Positions 15,946 through 26,573 of a stretch of DNA of 64,000 nt are shown here, piece after piece. The translations under genes were made by a program, and so were the position numbers. The notes beneath the pieces were generated by a model. That model had not been told where the DNA came from. It worked only from the letters and a program-made list of their open reading frames with translations, and ran no database searches. The stretch is from Finegoldia magna ATCC 53516 (GTDB taxonomy: Bacteria > Bacillota > Clostridia > Tissierellales > Peptoniphilaceae), in contig NZ_CM000955.1 of NCBI RefSeq assembly GCF_000159695.1, positions 265,001 through 329,000 on the forward strand, in the 5' to 3' direction. The stretch's first letter is position 1, and every line of letters starts with the position of its first letter.

Positions 15946-18312
15946 TTAAAACCCAAATTTTATGGTCTCTTCGTGATTTCTTATAGTTATAGTCGCTTCG
16001 AAATCTTTTCTCCACACTCCAAATTGACCTCCGTGGAATTTAGATTGTGCATGACCTGAATTGAAATATATTGTCCTAGTTAATTTTCTATCTCCACTTT
16101 TTACTGTTAATTTTGCTGGACCAGAATATCCTCTGTCTCCTTCTTTTGCATCTATAAATACAGTGAATATTCCAGCGTGTCTTTTAGATGGTGCAAATTT
16201 TTCTACAGTAATTTCGCCTTTTTCTTTTGGTATTACAATTATGGTAATGCTTGTTTGTAATCCTTCTTTTGTTTTAATATCTACCTTTGTTCTTCCGATT
16301 TTTTTAGCAGTAATCACTGATTTTGAATCAATGTCAATTATGTCATGGTTACTTATACTAAAATCAAAATTTCTTGTAGCAGTTTGTGGATAAGTTAAAA
16401 TTTTTGAATCCAAATTAAACTTATCGCCTTGTTTGATAGTGACTGATGGAACTGATACTCCCAAACTTCTAATGACTTTAGGATCTAATTCTTGATTATC
16501 AATCGGTGGTTTAGGTGGTATAACTGGGATTTCTGTATTATCCGGATCTGTTTTTGGATCATAATCATTATCCCCAATTACCTCAATCATTTTTCTATCA
16601 GGAACTCTAATTCCTTCTGGAGCTACCAATAGATTAAATCTTTGTGTAATTTTTCCATCGACTGTTTTTATCAAAATATTTGCATTTCCAACATTTACTG
16701 GATATACTGTTCCGTCGTTCTTTACAACTGCAACATTTTTATCCAATGATTCAAAAACAACTGGATCGTTGTTAAATTTTTCTGGTTGAACTGTCGCGTG
16801 AAGTTTTCCTTTCTTTTTAACGCTTATGAATCCTTGGCTACCTTCTTTCACAGTGATTGAAGTTGGTTCTTCTATTACTTCGTCAGGATCAACTTCCGGA
16901 ACTGTATCTCTTGGAAGAACTTCACCAGTAGTTCCGATAGCTTTGATACAAGCATTTGCATTTTTAACTTCTTTAGTCAAATCAGTCCATTTTTCACCTT
17001 GTGATGAAACATAGGATTGACCTTCTTGTGCTTTTGCTTTTGAAGCATAATCTGCAATTGGCATTTCAATAGGCATTGGATATTTGTAATTAGAAGCTGA
17101 AGAATCCATGTATGCTACTATCGCAAATTTTTCGCCCTTTTTAACTTTGATTTGGTTGGTATCCAATGTATAATATCCAGGATATTCAATCACACCGCTG
17201 CCGATTTCTTCTCTTTTGGCTGCCAAATCATCTGTAGATTGCAAATCTCTTACAATGTACAATTTGTATTGTGTATTCATCGCAACTGTGAACAAACCAG
17301 CTTGATAAATTGTTTGATCTTCATCAGAAGTAAATACATTCGCAATGTAGCCTTGCATATTGTATCCAACACTTCTTGTTGCTCCGAAATCGTCGTATTG
17401 TGAAATTACAGCATTAGGATCTTTTCTTTGAGGAATGAAGACTGCATTGGACTTACCGCAGAAACCATCGTAATATGATACGTAATAGTAACCGCCATCC
17501 ATGAAGCTTGTGCCCCAACTATTTTTTACAATCCATGCTCCATCTCCAGGAGCCTTTGCTTGGAATAAATTTTTTGAAAAATTATCATCCCATCCTACTA
17601 TTGTTCCTGCGTGATCTGCTTTTCCACTTCCAGGATTGTAATAACTTTTAGTTTCTTTCTTTTCGTAATATTTTTGAGAACTTAAAGTTGTGTACACTCC
17701 ACCGTATTCCATAATAGCTTGTTTGATGACATTAGTTTCATTTGCATTGTGAACATCTGGAAGATAAATTACTTTATCAATGTCGAATGCTCTTTTAACA
17801 TTTGTAGGTGAAACATTGATGTAAGCATCGTAAGGATCGTCCTTTTCTAGAATCGGACCAGTTCCTCTCGCAAGATATGATGTTGCAATATCTCTGTTAC
17901 CTCCATCATTTGGACCCCAATCGAATCCGTGCATGTTTCTCATGTGTTTTTCACTAAAATCAAATTCTTTGCCAAATAATTTTAAATAAGACTCCATGGA
18001 ACCATATGTAGCAAATGTCCAGCAAGAACCATTTTGTCCTTGATTTTTGACTGAGGAAACTCTGTTAGTTTTTCTCAAATCATATTTTGCTGGCAATGCC
18101 GCTCTGGAAGCTGAACGAACTGAATCGTAAGATGTCTTCAATGGAGATATTATCAATTCGTCATCCTTGGAATTTTCTTTAAAACTATTTTCAACAGGAC
18201 TTAATTCTAGTTTGGAATTTTTGTTTTCGTCTGCATACGTTGGACCAGTAACCATCATAGATGATATAAGAACTGTTCCTAGTAGTAGACTCAAAATTTT
18301 TTTGATTTTCAT
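15946..18312 (-). CDS. Secreted papain-like (C1) cysteine protease with lectin-like, Ig-like and shared C-terminal domains
   Basis: The 788-residue protein has a signal peptide (about 1-27) and a propeptide to about 72. The C1 catalytic domain holds oxyanion Gln91, Cys97 (NQGQNGSCWTFA), His234 (ADHAGTIVGWDD) and Asn264 (IVKNSWG). A lectin-like domain (about 300-455) follows, as in clostridial C1 proteases, then two BIG2-type Ig domains (about 483-565 and 612-695) separated by a Pro/Asp linker. The final 85 residues (RHAGIF, GPAKLTV, IYFNSG, FGVWRKDF) match the tail of the adjacent CAMP protein. It is likely a surface or secreted protease acting on host or own proteins. It is probably first gene of an operon with both CAMP genes. 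Confidence 0.9.
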   Translation of the reverse strand: MKIKKILSLLLGTVLISSMMVTGPTYADENKNSKLELSPVENSFKENSKDDELIISPLKTSYDSVRSASRAALPAKYDLRKTNRVSSVKNQGQNGSCWTFATYGSMESYLKLFGKEFDFSEKHMRNMHGFDWGPNDGGNRDIATSYLARGTGPILEKDDPYDAYINVSPTNVKRAFDIDKVIYLPDVHNANETNVIKQAIMEYGGVYTTLSSQKYYEKKETKSYYNPGSGKADHAGTIVGWDDNFSKNLFQAKAPGDGAWIVKNSWGTSFMDGGYYYVSYYDGFCGKSNAVFIPQRKDPNAVISQYDDFGATRSVGYNMQGYIANVFTSDEDQTIYQAGLFTVAMNTQYKLYIVRDLQSTDDLAAKREEIGSGVIEYPGYYTLDTNQIKVKKGEKFAIVAYMDSSASNYKYPMPIEMPIADYASKAKAQEGQSYVSSQGEKWTDLTKEVKNANACIKAIGTTGEVLPRDTVPEVDPDEVIEEPTSITVKEGSQGFISVKKKGKLHATVQPEKFNNDPVVFESLDKNVAVVKNDGTVYPVNVGNANILIKTVDGKITQRFNLLVAPEGIRVPDRKMIEVIGDNDYDPKTDPDNTEIPVIPPKPPIDNQELDPKVIRSLGVSVPSVTIKQGDKFNLDSKILTYPQTATRNFDFSISNHDIIDIDSKSVITAKKIGRTKVDIKTKEGLQTSITIIVIPKEKGEITVEKFAPSKRHAGIFTVFIDAKEGDRGYSGPAKLTVKSGDRKLTRTIYFNSGHAQSKFHGGQFGVWRKDFEATITIRNHEETIKFGF

Positions 18313-18694
18313 AACGCCCTCCTATTGAAATATGCTACTAGATTAATAGCCTTAATAAATATACTTTAGTTATCAAAATTATTTAGTAATAGTACATCTA
18401 TTAATTTAGTTTTCGGTATTTATTGCATTAATTATATCACATAATTTCAAAAAATCTATGTTTTTAATGAAATTTTACATTAATTATTTAAAAATTTACA
18501 TTAATTAACATTGATTTTAACGTACTACAGTAGAAATGTATAGATAATCACAAAATATGACATTTTATTGAATTTGTTCAAGATATATATTTATTCTTCC
18601 AAAAGTAGTATAATATAGTTGTTAATTCTTAATAGTGTTATGTATACTATTTTAATCCTGAATTAATATTTAAAATTATTGCAAGGAGTTGAAT
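18313..18694. promoter_or_regulatory. Divergent promoter region between two protease genes
   Basis: This 382-base AT-rich stretch has no gene. On the minus strand an extended -10 (TGATATAAT, 18439-18431) can serve the CAMP/protease operon, with a leader of about 110 bases. On the plus strand TATAAT at 18609-18614 and TTGTTA-18 bases-TATACT at 18619-18648 are candidates for the second protease. The length suggests room for regulation, but I see no clear operator. Confidence 0.4.
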
Positions 18695-21600
18695 ATGAAA
18701 AGAAAAAATTTATTGCTTTTTATTGCGGTTTTTACGTTGCAATCACTGTTTTCTACAAGTTTTGCAGACAGTCAAAACAAATTTAAATTAAACGATGATT
18801 TAACTGTAAAAGAAATCGATTTTTCTGAAGCGCCTCGTAATCCCGCATTTAACAGGCAAAAAAGTAGTCCAAAAACCACAAAAAACTACGGTTCAAACGA
18901 AGACCCTTTCTTGGTTAACACAAACTACGATTTGTTCAACCAAAAAGAAGACATTCCAAGGCAAAAAGCTTATGGAATTCCAGCAAACTACGATTTACGT
19001 CAACACAACAGAGTTACTCCCGTAAAAGCTCAGGGGCCAAACGGATCTTGTTGGGCGTTTGCTACGTATGGTTCTGCAGAATCGAATATGCTTACTAATG
19101 GTCAGTTCACAGATTTTTCTGAAAAACATTTGAGAAATACTCATGGTTTTGACTGGGGTCCTGATCAAGGTGGTACAAGAGCAGTTGCTGCAGCTTACTT
19201 ATCAAGATGGTCTGGTCCTATTTGGGAAAAAGACGATCCTTATTCTGCTTACGATTTTAGTTCTCCTTATAATTTAATTCCAGCGAAGGAATTGAAAGAA
19301 GCTTTGTACATTCCAGATGTAAACAATAATCAAGATCGCGACAGATTAAAAAGAGCTATAATGAGATATGGCGCATCTTACACGACTGTAAACGGAGATC
19401 CAAGCTTTACCAACTTTTATTCTATGAGTCATTACAATCCTGGTTATGGTTGGCAAAATCACGCCGTAACTATTATTGGTTGGGACGATGATTATTCAAG
19501 ATATAATTTCGGACTAACTCCACCTGGAGATGGTGCTTGGCTTGTAAAAAATAGTTGGGGCGATCGTTGGGGAAATCAAGGTGGATATTATCACGTATCG
19601 TATTATGATGCTCACATTGCCAAAGGAAACTGCATTTTTGTTTTAAAAGAAAAAGATAGAAATAAATCTATCTGGTATTACGACGATTTGGGAATGACTG
19701 ATAGCATTGGCTACAATCAAACTGGTTGGTTTTCAAATATTTTTGGTCCCGTAAGTAGAACTAGTCAAATCGATGAAGTTGGATTCTTTGTTCCTTCAAA
19801 TGGAGCCCAATACGAAATTTACGTGAACACAAATATCGGTGGAAACAGCGGATTCAACGATAAAGTTTTAGTTGCACGTGGAACTGTGGAAAACGCGGGA
19901 TACACTACTGTCAAATTCAATCCACAAAGAATAAATGCCGGAGCTTATTTTGCACCAATTGTAAAACTTACAACTCCTGGTTACAGCTACCCTATTCCAA
20001 TTGAATCTATGATTTACGGATATTCTTCGAGGGCAAGAGCTGGATATAATCAATCATTTATTTCTAACGATGGATATAATTGGTCTGATCTGGCAAGAAA
20101 TAGAGCAAACGCAAATGTATGCTTAAAAGCTTTCACCAAACCTTATTCAGGAACCAATGTCGATCCAACACCAGACCCTGATCCAGTGGAACCTACACCT
20201 CAACCAGATGTTCCCGAACCAGATCAAGAAATTAGAGTAAATAAAATCACAGTATCCGAAGACAATATTACTTTAAGAGAGGGAGAAGACACACAAATCA
20301 ACGCAAAAGTTTATCCAGAAAATGCGACAAACAAAGAATTGATGTGGTCATCTTCTAATACAAATGTGTGTGCTGTAGATAATTCTGGATTAATAAGAGC
20401 TTTAAATCCTGGACAATGTTATGTAACTGTTAAGTCTGCAGACAACCCTAGAATTTTGCAATACATCAGGGTTAACGTACTAGAAAATGAAAAGCCAAAT
20501 ATTGACGACAGTGTTGACAAGGATGTCAAAGTTCAAAGTATTATTATGTATCCTTCATATAAAAAAGCAAAAGTCGGCGACAAATTTAGAATTGATACTA
20601 GAATATTACCTGCAAATGCCAAAAATCGCGATATAACTTGGGAAAGTTCTGATGAAAACATCGCATCGGTAGATAACGCTATGGTTGTGTGCAACAATCC
20701 AGGTAAAGTTAAAATATTCGCCAAATCAAAAGACGGTTCAAACGTTTCAAACTTTGCTGTAATTTATGTAGAAGGTGACAGTCCAGAAAGCAAGATGGCA
20801 GTAAATATTAAATCCAATGTCTACAGAAATTCAATTTCTATTGGTAATACTAATAATATTTCCGCTATAGTTACAGATTCAAGCAAACGAAACATTAAAG
20901 ATGCAAAAGTTAAATTTACGATTAACAAACCATCTAAGAAATTAATAGAAAAAGAATTGACTACAAACTATCGTGGACAATCTATACTATATTTAAAAGC
21001 TGACGAATTAGATGAAGCTGGAACTTATAATGTAAATATTACAGCGACAGATTCAAAAGGAAATACCAACGAAGATAATGTAAGTTTTGAAGTGAAAGAT
21101 AACAGAGCAACTTTTGATACTAAAGTTGATTTGGACAGTACAGAAATCAAATTGAATCAAAATTCTATGATAACTGTAACTTGCAAGACTAATACAAGAA
21201 GAATTTCAGGTGCTGATGTAGTATTAAGCATCACTGATGAGAATGACAATAAACAAGAAAAAAGATTTAAGACTGATAGCTACGGTAATTGTTACTACAC
21301 ATTCAGACCAAAAGCTAAAGGAAGATACTACATTGAAGCCACAGTTTCAAAAACCGGATACAAAAATTCTTCAGCAAACAAAACTCTCATTGTTACAGAA
21401 TCAGAAAACAAACCTGAAACAAAACAAACTGTTAAGTTGAAGTTCGAAACAGACAAAAAGTCATACAATCTTAATGATACAGCGAACATTAAAATATTTG
21501 CTACAGATGAAAACGACAAGAAAATTGCTAATTTAAAATTAAATATTAGAATTAGAAATCAAAAAGGATTTGACCAAACAATTACAAAAACGACTGATTC

Positions 21601-21826
21601 AAATGGTGTCGCAACAATGTTTATAAAACAACAAACTGCGACATCACCAACAGATTTCACAGCAAAAGCTTGGTGTGAATCAAATCCAAACACTTCATTT
21701 GATTTCAAGGTTTCATTTGGTAGTTCAGATAAACTTCAAATCAATTCAATCTACAGTCCTTATAATTTATACAGCAAATATAACAACAACTATGTAATTC
21801 ACAATTACATTAGAAATATCAGATAA
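18695..21826 (+). CDS. Large secreted papain-like (C1) cysteine protease with multiple Ig-like domains
   Basis: This 1043-residue protein has a signal peptide (about 1-24), a propeptide, and a C1 domain with Gln113, Cys119 (AQGPNGSCWAFA), His256 (QNHAVTIIGWDDD) and Asn286 (LVKNSWG). A lectin-like domain (about 325-480) and an Asp/Pro-rich linker follow. Two BIG2 domains (about 510-590 and 610-690) come next, then three repeats of a different Ig-like fold (about 700-1010). It resembles the divergently encoded protease over the first 480 residues but lacks its C-terminal tail, so the pair arose by duplication and domain exchange. The start is the ATG at 18695, six bases after AAGGAG; a TTG two codons earlier is too close to it. 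Confidence 0.9.
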   Translation: MKRKNLLLFIAVFTLQSLFSTSFADSQNKFKLNDDLTVKEIDFSEAPRNPAFNRQKSSPKTTKNYGSNEDPFLVNTNYDLFNQKEDIPRQKAYGIPANYDLRQHNRVTPVKAQGPNGSCWAFATYGSAESNMLTNGQFTDFSEKHLRNTHGFDWGPDQGGTRAVAAAYLSRWSGPIWEKDDPYSAYDFSSPYNLIPAKELKEALYIPDVNNNQDRDRLKRAIMRYGASYTTVNGDPSFTNFYSMSHYNPGYGWQNHAVTIIGWDDDYSRYNFGLTPPGDGAWLVKNSWGDRWGNQGGYYHVSYYDAHIAKGNCIFVLKEKDRNKSIWYYDDLGMTDSIGYNQTGWFSNIFGPVSRTSQIDEVGFFVPSNGAQYEIYVNTNIGGNSGFNDKVLVARGTVENAGYTTVKFNPQRINAGAYFAPIVKLTTPGYSYPIPIESMIYGYSSRARAGYNQSFISNDGYNWSDLARNRANANVCLKAFTKPYSGTNVDPTPDPDPVEPTPQPDVPEPDQEIRVNKITVSEDNITLREGEDTQINAKVYPENATNKELMWSSSNTNVCAVDNSGLIRALNPGQCYVTVKSADNPRILQYIRVNVLENEKPNIDDSVDKDVKVQSIIMYPSYKKAKVGDKFRIDTRILPANAKNRDITWESSDENIASVDNAMVVCNNPGKVKIFAKSKDGSNVSNFAVIYVEGDSPESKMAVNIKSNVYRNSISIGNTNNISAIVTDSSKRNIKDAKVKFTINKPSKKLIEKELTTNYRGQSILYLKADELDEAGTYNVNITATDSKGNTNEDNVSFEVKDNRATFDTKVDLDSTEIKLNQNSMITVTCKTNTRRISGADVVLSITDENDNKQEKRFKTDSYGNCYYTFRPKAKGRYYIEATVSKTGYKNSSANKTLIVTESENKPETKQTVKLKFETDKKSYNLNDTANIKIFATDENDKKIANLKLNIRIRNQKGFDQTITKTTDSNGVATMFIKQQTATSPTDFTAKAWCESNPNTSFDFKVSFGSSDKLQINSIYSPYNLYSKYNNNYVIHNYIRNIR

Positions 21827-21830
21827 AATT

Positions 21831-21863
21831 AACGCCCTTTATCGTATGATAAAGGGCGTTTGT
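21831..21863. terminator. Bidirectional terminator
   Basis: The 13-base perfect stem AACGCCCTTTATC/GATAAAGGGCGTT has a four-base loop, followed by TTGTTTT on the plus strand. It lies between the convergent protease gene and glnQ. Confidence 0.9.
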
Positions 21864-21864
21864 T

Positions 21865-22605
21865 TTAGTTATTCAAGTAATTTTTCAAGAATTCTTTAAC
21901 TCTTTCGTGTTTTGGATTTGTGAACATTGTTTTTGGATCTGTATCTTCAATGATGTAGCCTTCATTCATGAAACAAACTCTTGTGGACACATCTCTAGCG
22001 AATTGCATCTCATGTGTCACGACTACCATCGTCATCCCCGTTTCTGCAAGTTTTGACATTACTTGCAATACGTCGTTAACCATCTCAGGATCCAATGCAG
22101 ATGTTGGTTCGTCGAACAATAAAACTTCTGGATTCATGCACAATGCTCTTGCAATGGCAACTCTTTGTTTTTGTCCACCTGATAGCATACTTGGTTTCTT
22201 GTGTGAATGGTCGATCATTCCTACAAGTTCCAAATATTTCTTAGCTTCTTTAACTGCCGATACCTTGTCTCTTTTCAAAACTTTGATCTGAGCGACAGTG
22301 CAATTATCCATTACACTCATATTTTCAAACAAATAAAATTGTTGAAATACCATACCTACTTTGGATCTGAATTTGTTTTGATTAAATTTGGAAGAAAGTA
22401 TGGATTCTCCATGATACAAAATATCTCCACCAGTTGGTTTTTCTAGAAGATTAATACATCTTAGCATAGTAGACTTACCAGAACCAGATGATCCTATAAT
22501 AGATAGAACTTCACCTTTTGATATCGTGAAGTTGATATCTTTTAGAACTTCTACTCCGTTGTAACTTTTTTTCAAATGTTGTAACTCTATTATTTTATTT
22601 TCCAT
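21865..22605 (-). CDS. glnQ: Polar amino-acid ABC transporter ATPase (GlnQ type)
   Basis: This 246-residue ATPase has Walker [10 protein letters not shown], signature [15 protein letters not shown], Walker [15 protein letters not shown] and switch His in VVVTHE. The sequence type ([18 protein letters not shown]) is that of the glutamine/polar amino-acid uptake family. It overlaps the 3' end of the binding-protein/permease fusion by 11 bases and completes the transporter. A bidirectional terminator follows immediately. Confidence 0.93.
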   Translation of the reverse strand: MENKIIELQHLKKSYNGVEVLKDINFTISKGEVLSIIGSSGSGKSTMLRCINLLEKPTGGDILYHGESILSSKFNQNKFRSKVGMVFQQFYLFENMSVMDNCTVAQIKVLKRDKVSAVKEAKKYLELVGMIDHSHKKPSMLSGGQKQRVAIARALCMNPEVLLFDEPTSALDPEMVNDVLQVMSKLAETGMTMVVVTHEMQFARDVSTRVCFMNEGYIIEDTDPKTMFTNPKHERVKEFLKNYLNN

Positions 22606-24175
22606 TGAACATTCCTCCAGTTGTAGCTTCCATTACGTATTCTCTGTTATTAGATTTCTTTTCAATAAATAATAAAAGTCTTGTCAAAGAGAATGTCAAC
22701 ACGAAATAGATAACGCAAGTAACTGCGTACGTTTCAAATATATTATAAGTTGATCCTGCAATTGATTTGGATACGAAGAATAATTCTGTAACACTGATTA
22801 CGTTCAATACTGATGTATCTTTGATGTTGATTACAAACTCATTTCCGATAGAAGGCAAGATGTTTTTGATTGCTTGTGGCAAGATTACATTAATCATTGA
22901 TTGTCCGTGTGTCATTCCCAAAGCCTTACAAGCTTCCATTTGTCCGACATCGACAGAATTAATTCCACCACGTACAACTTCTGACAAATAAGCTCCAGTG
23001 TTGACACTTACAATGAACAAAGCTGCACTAATTGGCGCCATATCAATTCCAAGATATAATTTGGCTCCAAAATAAATCAACATTGATTGTACCATCATTG
23101 GTGTCCCTCTGAATATTTCAACATAACAAGCTAAAATGAAATTAATGACTTTGTGAAGATAATAAGTGAACTTATTTTTATCTTTGTCTAATTTCATATT
23201 TCTAATAACTGCCACCAATATGCCAATTAAAAATCCTACAATTGTCGATACACTGGCGATGAACAACGTCATCAATGCACCTTTTAAGAAAAGCGATCCA
23301 TATTCATTGAATATGCTTTTTACTTTTGATAAGAATCCTTGTGGTTGGTCTTTTTCCACGTTCAATCTTACCATTTCTTGCATCAACTTATCTCTTTCTT
23401 CTGGACTGATTTTTTTCAAAGCTTCGTTGATTTTTTTGGTCAAATCAGAATTTTTCTTCACCCCGATTGCAATTGAAGTATCTTCTGCTGATGTTTCAAA
23501 TCCTGAACCTTTTTCAAATTCAATGTATGAAAGCTCAGCATTAGATGCTTCTGCACTCAAAGCTTGTGGTTTTTCTGAAACATATCCGTCTATCTTCTCT
23601 GCTAAAACTGCAGACAGCATTGATGGAAAACTTTCCATTGCAGGTAGTTTGTCACAATCCTTAATTTGATCGATTACTGAATAATGGAATGTGTTCAATT
23701 GACCAGTGATTTTAAAACCCTTTAAATCATTTAATGATTTTGCATTGATGTATTTACTATCTTTTTTAGTTACGATTACCAAATCAGAACTATAATAAGT
23801 ATCTGAGAAATCAATTTGTTCTTTTCTTTCTTTTGTTGGGCTCATACCTGCAATTATCGCATCAACTTTTCCGCTCATAACTGCTGGTGCAAGTCCGTCC
23901 CATTCCATTTTTACTACAACTAATTTCTTGCCCAAACTATCGGCAATCTTCTTAGCTATTTGCAAATCGTATCCGTTTGCATATTCCCCTTTGCTATTTT
24001 CAATAGGATAAGCACCATTTGCGTCTGTCGATTGAGACCAGTTAAACGGCGCATAGTTTGCCTCCATTCCGATTACAAATGTATCTTTTTCGGCAAAAGA
24101 TTCGGTGTCAATGAAAACAAACATCATCATTAGTATCATAACTACGCTGATGAGTTTTCTGGTAAAGTTTTTCAT
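22595..24175 (-). CDS. Amino-acid ABC transporter, substrate-binding protein fused to permease (GlnHP type)
   Basis: This 526-residue fusion starts with a signal segment (about 8-28) and a family 3 solute-binding domain (about 30-275; [38 protein letters not shown]). The permease domain (about 290-515) contains the ATPase-contact loop with [22 protein letters not shown]. Such fusions display the receptor on the translocator and occur in lactic acid bacteria and clostridia. The substrate is likely glutamine, glutamate or another polar amino acid. It starts 12 bases after truA, so it is probably transcribed with the ecf-truA genes. Confidence 0.93.
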   Translation of the reverse strand: MKNFTRKLISVVMILMMMFVFIDTESFAEKDTFVIGMEANYAPFNWSQSTDANGAYPIENSKGEYANGYDLQIAKKIADSLGKKLVVVKMEWDGLAPAVMSGKVDAIIAGMSPTKERKEQIDFSDTYYSSDLVIVTKKDSKYINAKSLNDLKGFKITGQLNTFHYSVIDQIKDCDKLPAMESFPSMLSAVLAEKIDGYVSEKPQALSAEASNAELSYIEFEKGSGFETSAEDTSIAIGVKKNSDLTKKINEALKKISPEERDKLMQEMVRLNVEKDQPQGFLSKVKSIFNEYGSLFLKGALMTLFIASVSTIVGFLIGILVAVIRNMKLDKDKNKFTYYLHKVINFILACYVEIFRGTPMMVQSMLIYFGAKLYLGIDMAPISAALFIVSVNTGAYLSEVVRGGINSVDVGQMEACKALGMTHGQSMINVILPQAIKNILPSIGNEFVINIKDTSVLNVISVTELFFVSKSIAGSTYNIFETYAVTCVIYFVLTFSLTRLLLFIEKKSNNREYVMEATTGGMFNGK

Positions 24176-24187
24176 TTACTCCCCCTT

Positions 24188-24922
24188 TTAATATTCGATA
24201 TCCATTAAATACAATCCACAAGGCTCAATCGTGATACCTGCAGATTGTCTGTCTTTATTTTCCAAAGCATTTTTAAGCCATTCTATGCTTTTTCTTCCTC
24301 TGGCTACATCAACCATGCTTCCAACCAAAATTCTAACCATATTTCTAAGAAAACTTTCCGCCTTAAATGTGAATACAAAATCATCATCAATTTTTTCTAT
24401 TGTAATTTCATCAATAGTTCTAATTGGATTGGTATCTTCTTCCAAATCATTAACGAATGATGTGAAATCATGTTTTCCAATTAGCATATCTCTGCATTTT
24501 AGTAACAAATCAAAATCTAAGTAGTATTTTCTGTGACCTTTATAATCATTAAACCAAGGCTCCATATAGTATTTGTTACATAAAATGTATTTGTATGTTT
24601 TTGATTTCGCACTAAATCTCGCATGAAAATCCAAATCCACTTCTTCAGATTTCACTATGACAATTGAATCACTCGTGAAGTGGTTGACTCCCATTAGAAA
24701 TTGATTCGCGGAAATATCTGTGTCAACAATGAAGTTACACACTTGACCTTTTGCATGAACTCCTTTATCAGTTCTTCCAGCTCCATTGATTTTCACTGGT
24801 TGATTAACCATTTTTGTCACTGCTTTTTCTATTTCTAATTGTACGGATGGCAAATCATTCAGCTTCTGCCATCCGTAAAATTTTGAACCATCATATTGAA
24901 CTGTTAATTTGATATTTTTCAT
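24188..24922 (-). CDS. truA: tRNA pseudouridine(38-40) synthase TruA
   Basis: This 244-residue enzyme isomerises uridines in the anticodon stem-loop of tRNAs. The catalytic aspartate is Asp52 in GAGRTDKGVHAKGQ. LTVQYDGSKFYGWQ at the N-terminus and FLRNMVRILVG near the C-terminus are family signatures. The ATG overlaps the stop of ecfT by four bases, a common arrangement in Firmicutes (ecfA1-ecfA2-ecfT-truA). Confidence 0.96.
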   Translation of the reverse strand: MKNIKLTVQYDGSKFYGWQKLNDLPSVQLEIEKAVTKMVNQPVKINGAGRTDKGVHAKGQVCNFIVDTDISANQFLMGVNHFTSDSIVIVKSEEVDLDFHARFSAKSKTYKYILCNKYYMEPWFNDYKGHRKYYLDFDLLLKCRDMLIGKHDFTSFVNDLEEDTNPIRTIDEITIEKIDDDFVFTFKAESFLRNMVRILVGSMVDVARGRKSIEWLKNALENKDRQSAGITIEPCGLYLMDIEY

Positions 24923-25716
24923 ATTATTCTACTCACGATAATTAAAATGAATAATAATATAATAACTCCATAAGCTATGAAATCTCGTTTTTGATATGAT
25001 AATTCGTTAAGCCTTGTCCTTCCTTCTCCACCGCGATAACATCTGGCTTCCATTGCAACTGCAAGTTCTCCTGCAATCTTCAAAGCATTTATAAACAATG
25101 GAACTAGAAGTGGTACGAGATTTTTCGCTCTTTTGATTATATTTCCCGATTCAAAATCTGCTCCTCTAGCCATTTGAGCTTTCATTATTTTATCTGTTTC
25201 TTCAAATAATGTCGGAATAAATCTAAGAGCTATGGTCATCATCATAGCAAATTGATGAGCAGGAAATCCAAATTTAGCAAATGGATGCAGCATTTTTTCC
25301 ATAGCATCAGTTAATTCAATTGGTGATGTTGTCAATGTCAATAAACTTGTTCCTAAAACCAAAAATATCAACCTAAATGCCATAAAAAATCCCAAATTCA
25401 ATCCAGCTTTTGTAACAGTAAATATTTTCCATTTCCACACAACTTCACCTGGTGTCATTAATACGTTAAGTATGAATGTCAACAAGATAATTGGAAGAAG
25501 TGGTTTAACTCCTTTGAATACAAAATTTGGTTTTATTTTTGAAATTTTGATTATAGCTATTAGGAACACCAATACAGGTGCGTATACCCAAAGTTTACTT
25601 ATAAGAAATATCGCAATAATATATAAAAATACAAATGTTACTTTGACTCTTGGATCAAGCTTATGAATAATACTATCAGTTGCAAAATATTGACCAATTG
25701 TTATATCTTTTATCAT
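24919..25716 (-). CDS. ecfT: ECF transporter transmembrane subunit EcfT
   Basis: This 265-residue membrane protein has helices near 25-60, 70-90, 105-130 and 245-265. The two cytoplasmic Ala-Arg-Gly-type coupling motifs are seen as MKAQMARGADF and VAMEARCYRG. It bridges the two ATPases to exchangeable vitamin-binding S subunits. The BioY-type protein encoded at 54038-54571 is the only S subunit I recognise in this window. It overlaps ecfA2 and truA by four bases each. Confidence 0.95.
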   Translation of the reverse strand: MIKDITIGQYFATDSIIHKLDPRVKVTFVFLYIIAIFLISKLWVYAPVLVFLIAIIKISKIKPNFVFKGVKPLLPIILLTFILNVLMTPGEVVWKWKIFTVTKAGLNLGFFMAFRLIFLVLGTSLLTLTTSPIELTDAMEKMLHPFAKFGFPAHQFAMMMTIALRFIPTLFEETDKIMKAQMARGADFESGNIIKRAKNLVPLLVPLFINALKIAGELAVAMEARCYRGGEGRTRLNELSYQKRDFIAYGVIILLFILIIVSRII

Positions 25717-26564
25717 GATTTTGCCTCCATAGCTTTTTTGATGCTTTCATAAGCTTGTTCAACATTCAAGCAATCCGTTTTTACATCTAATCCTTTTTCT
25801 TTCAATCTCCTCACAACTTGTGTAGATTGTGGAATGCTAAGTCCAATCTCCTTTAGCTCTTTTTCTTTGCTAAATACAACTTCCGGCTTATCGTCCATAA
25901 AGATTTGACTTTTGTCGATAACAATTACTCTGTTACAAAGTTTTGCGATATCTTCCATGCTATGACTTACCAAAATAACTGTCATGTCTTCTCTCTCAAA
26001 AAGTTGTTTTATTTGATTTAAAATCATATCGCGTCCCAATGGATCAAGCCCTGCAGTCGGTTCATCTAGTACTAAAAATTTTGGTTTCATCGCCAAAACA
26101 CCGGCAATTGCTACCCTTCTTTTTTGTCCGCCAGATAATTCAAATGGTGATTTTTCTTTCATGTGTTCAACATCTAATCCAACGGCATCACAAGCCCACT
26201 CTACACGCTCTTTAATTTCTTCATCTGTAAGCCCCAAATTTTTCGGACCAAATTCAATGTCTTTGTAGCAAGTTTCTTCAAACAGTTGATATTCTGGATA
26301 TTGAAATACTAGTCCAACATTTTTCCTTATATCTGTTTTTACTTTTGTTTTTGTTGATATTCCGTCGACTAATACATCTCCATCTGTCGGTTCTAATAAT
26401 CCATTCAAATGTTGTGCTAATGTTGATTTACCGCTTCCAGTGTGTCCTATTATTCCAATAAATTCTCCAAGATTTATCTCTAAATTGATATCTTTGAGAG
26501 CAACTTTTTCAAACGGATTTGATTTGTTATAAATATGTTCTAAATTTTTGCATTCTATCTTCAT
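25713..26564 (-). CDS. ecfA2: ECF transporter ATPase EcfA2
   Basis: The protein has Walker A GHTGSGKST, Q-loop VFQYPEYQLFEETCYKDI (the EcfA-specific groove), signature LSGGQKRRVAIAGVLA and Walker B FLVLDEPTAGLDP. It forms a heterodimer with EcfA1. I favour the ATG at 26564, six bases after AGGTG. The GTG at 26573, directly after the ecfA1 stop and eight bases after GGGAG, is an alternative that adds three residues. Confidence 0.94.
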   Translation of the reverse strand: MKIECKNLEHIYNKSNPFEKVALKDINLEINLGEFIGIIGHTGSGKSTLAQHLNGLLEPTDGDVLVDGISTKTKVKTDIRKNVGLVFQYPEYQLFEETCYKDIEFGPKNLGLTDEEIKERVEWACDAVGLDVEHMKEKSPFELSGGQKRRVAIAGVLAMKPKFLVLDEPTAGLDPLGRDMILNQIKQLFEREDMTVILVSHSMEDIAKLCNRVIVIDKSQIFMDDKPEVVFSKEKELKEIGLSIPQSTQVVRRLKEKGLDVKTDCLNVEQAYESIKKAMEAKS

Positions 26565-26573
26565 ATCTATCAC

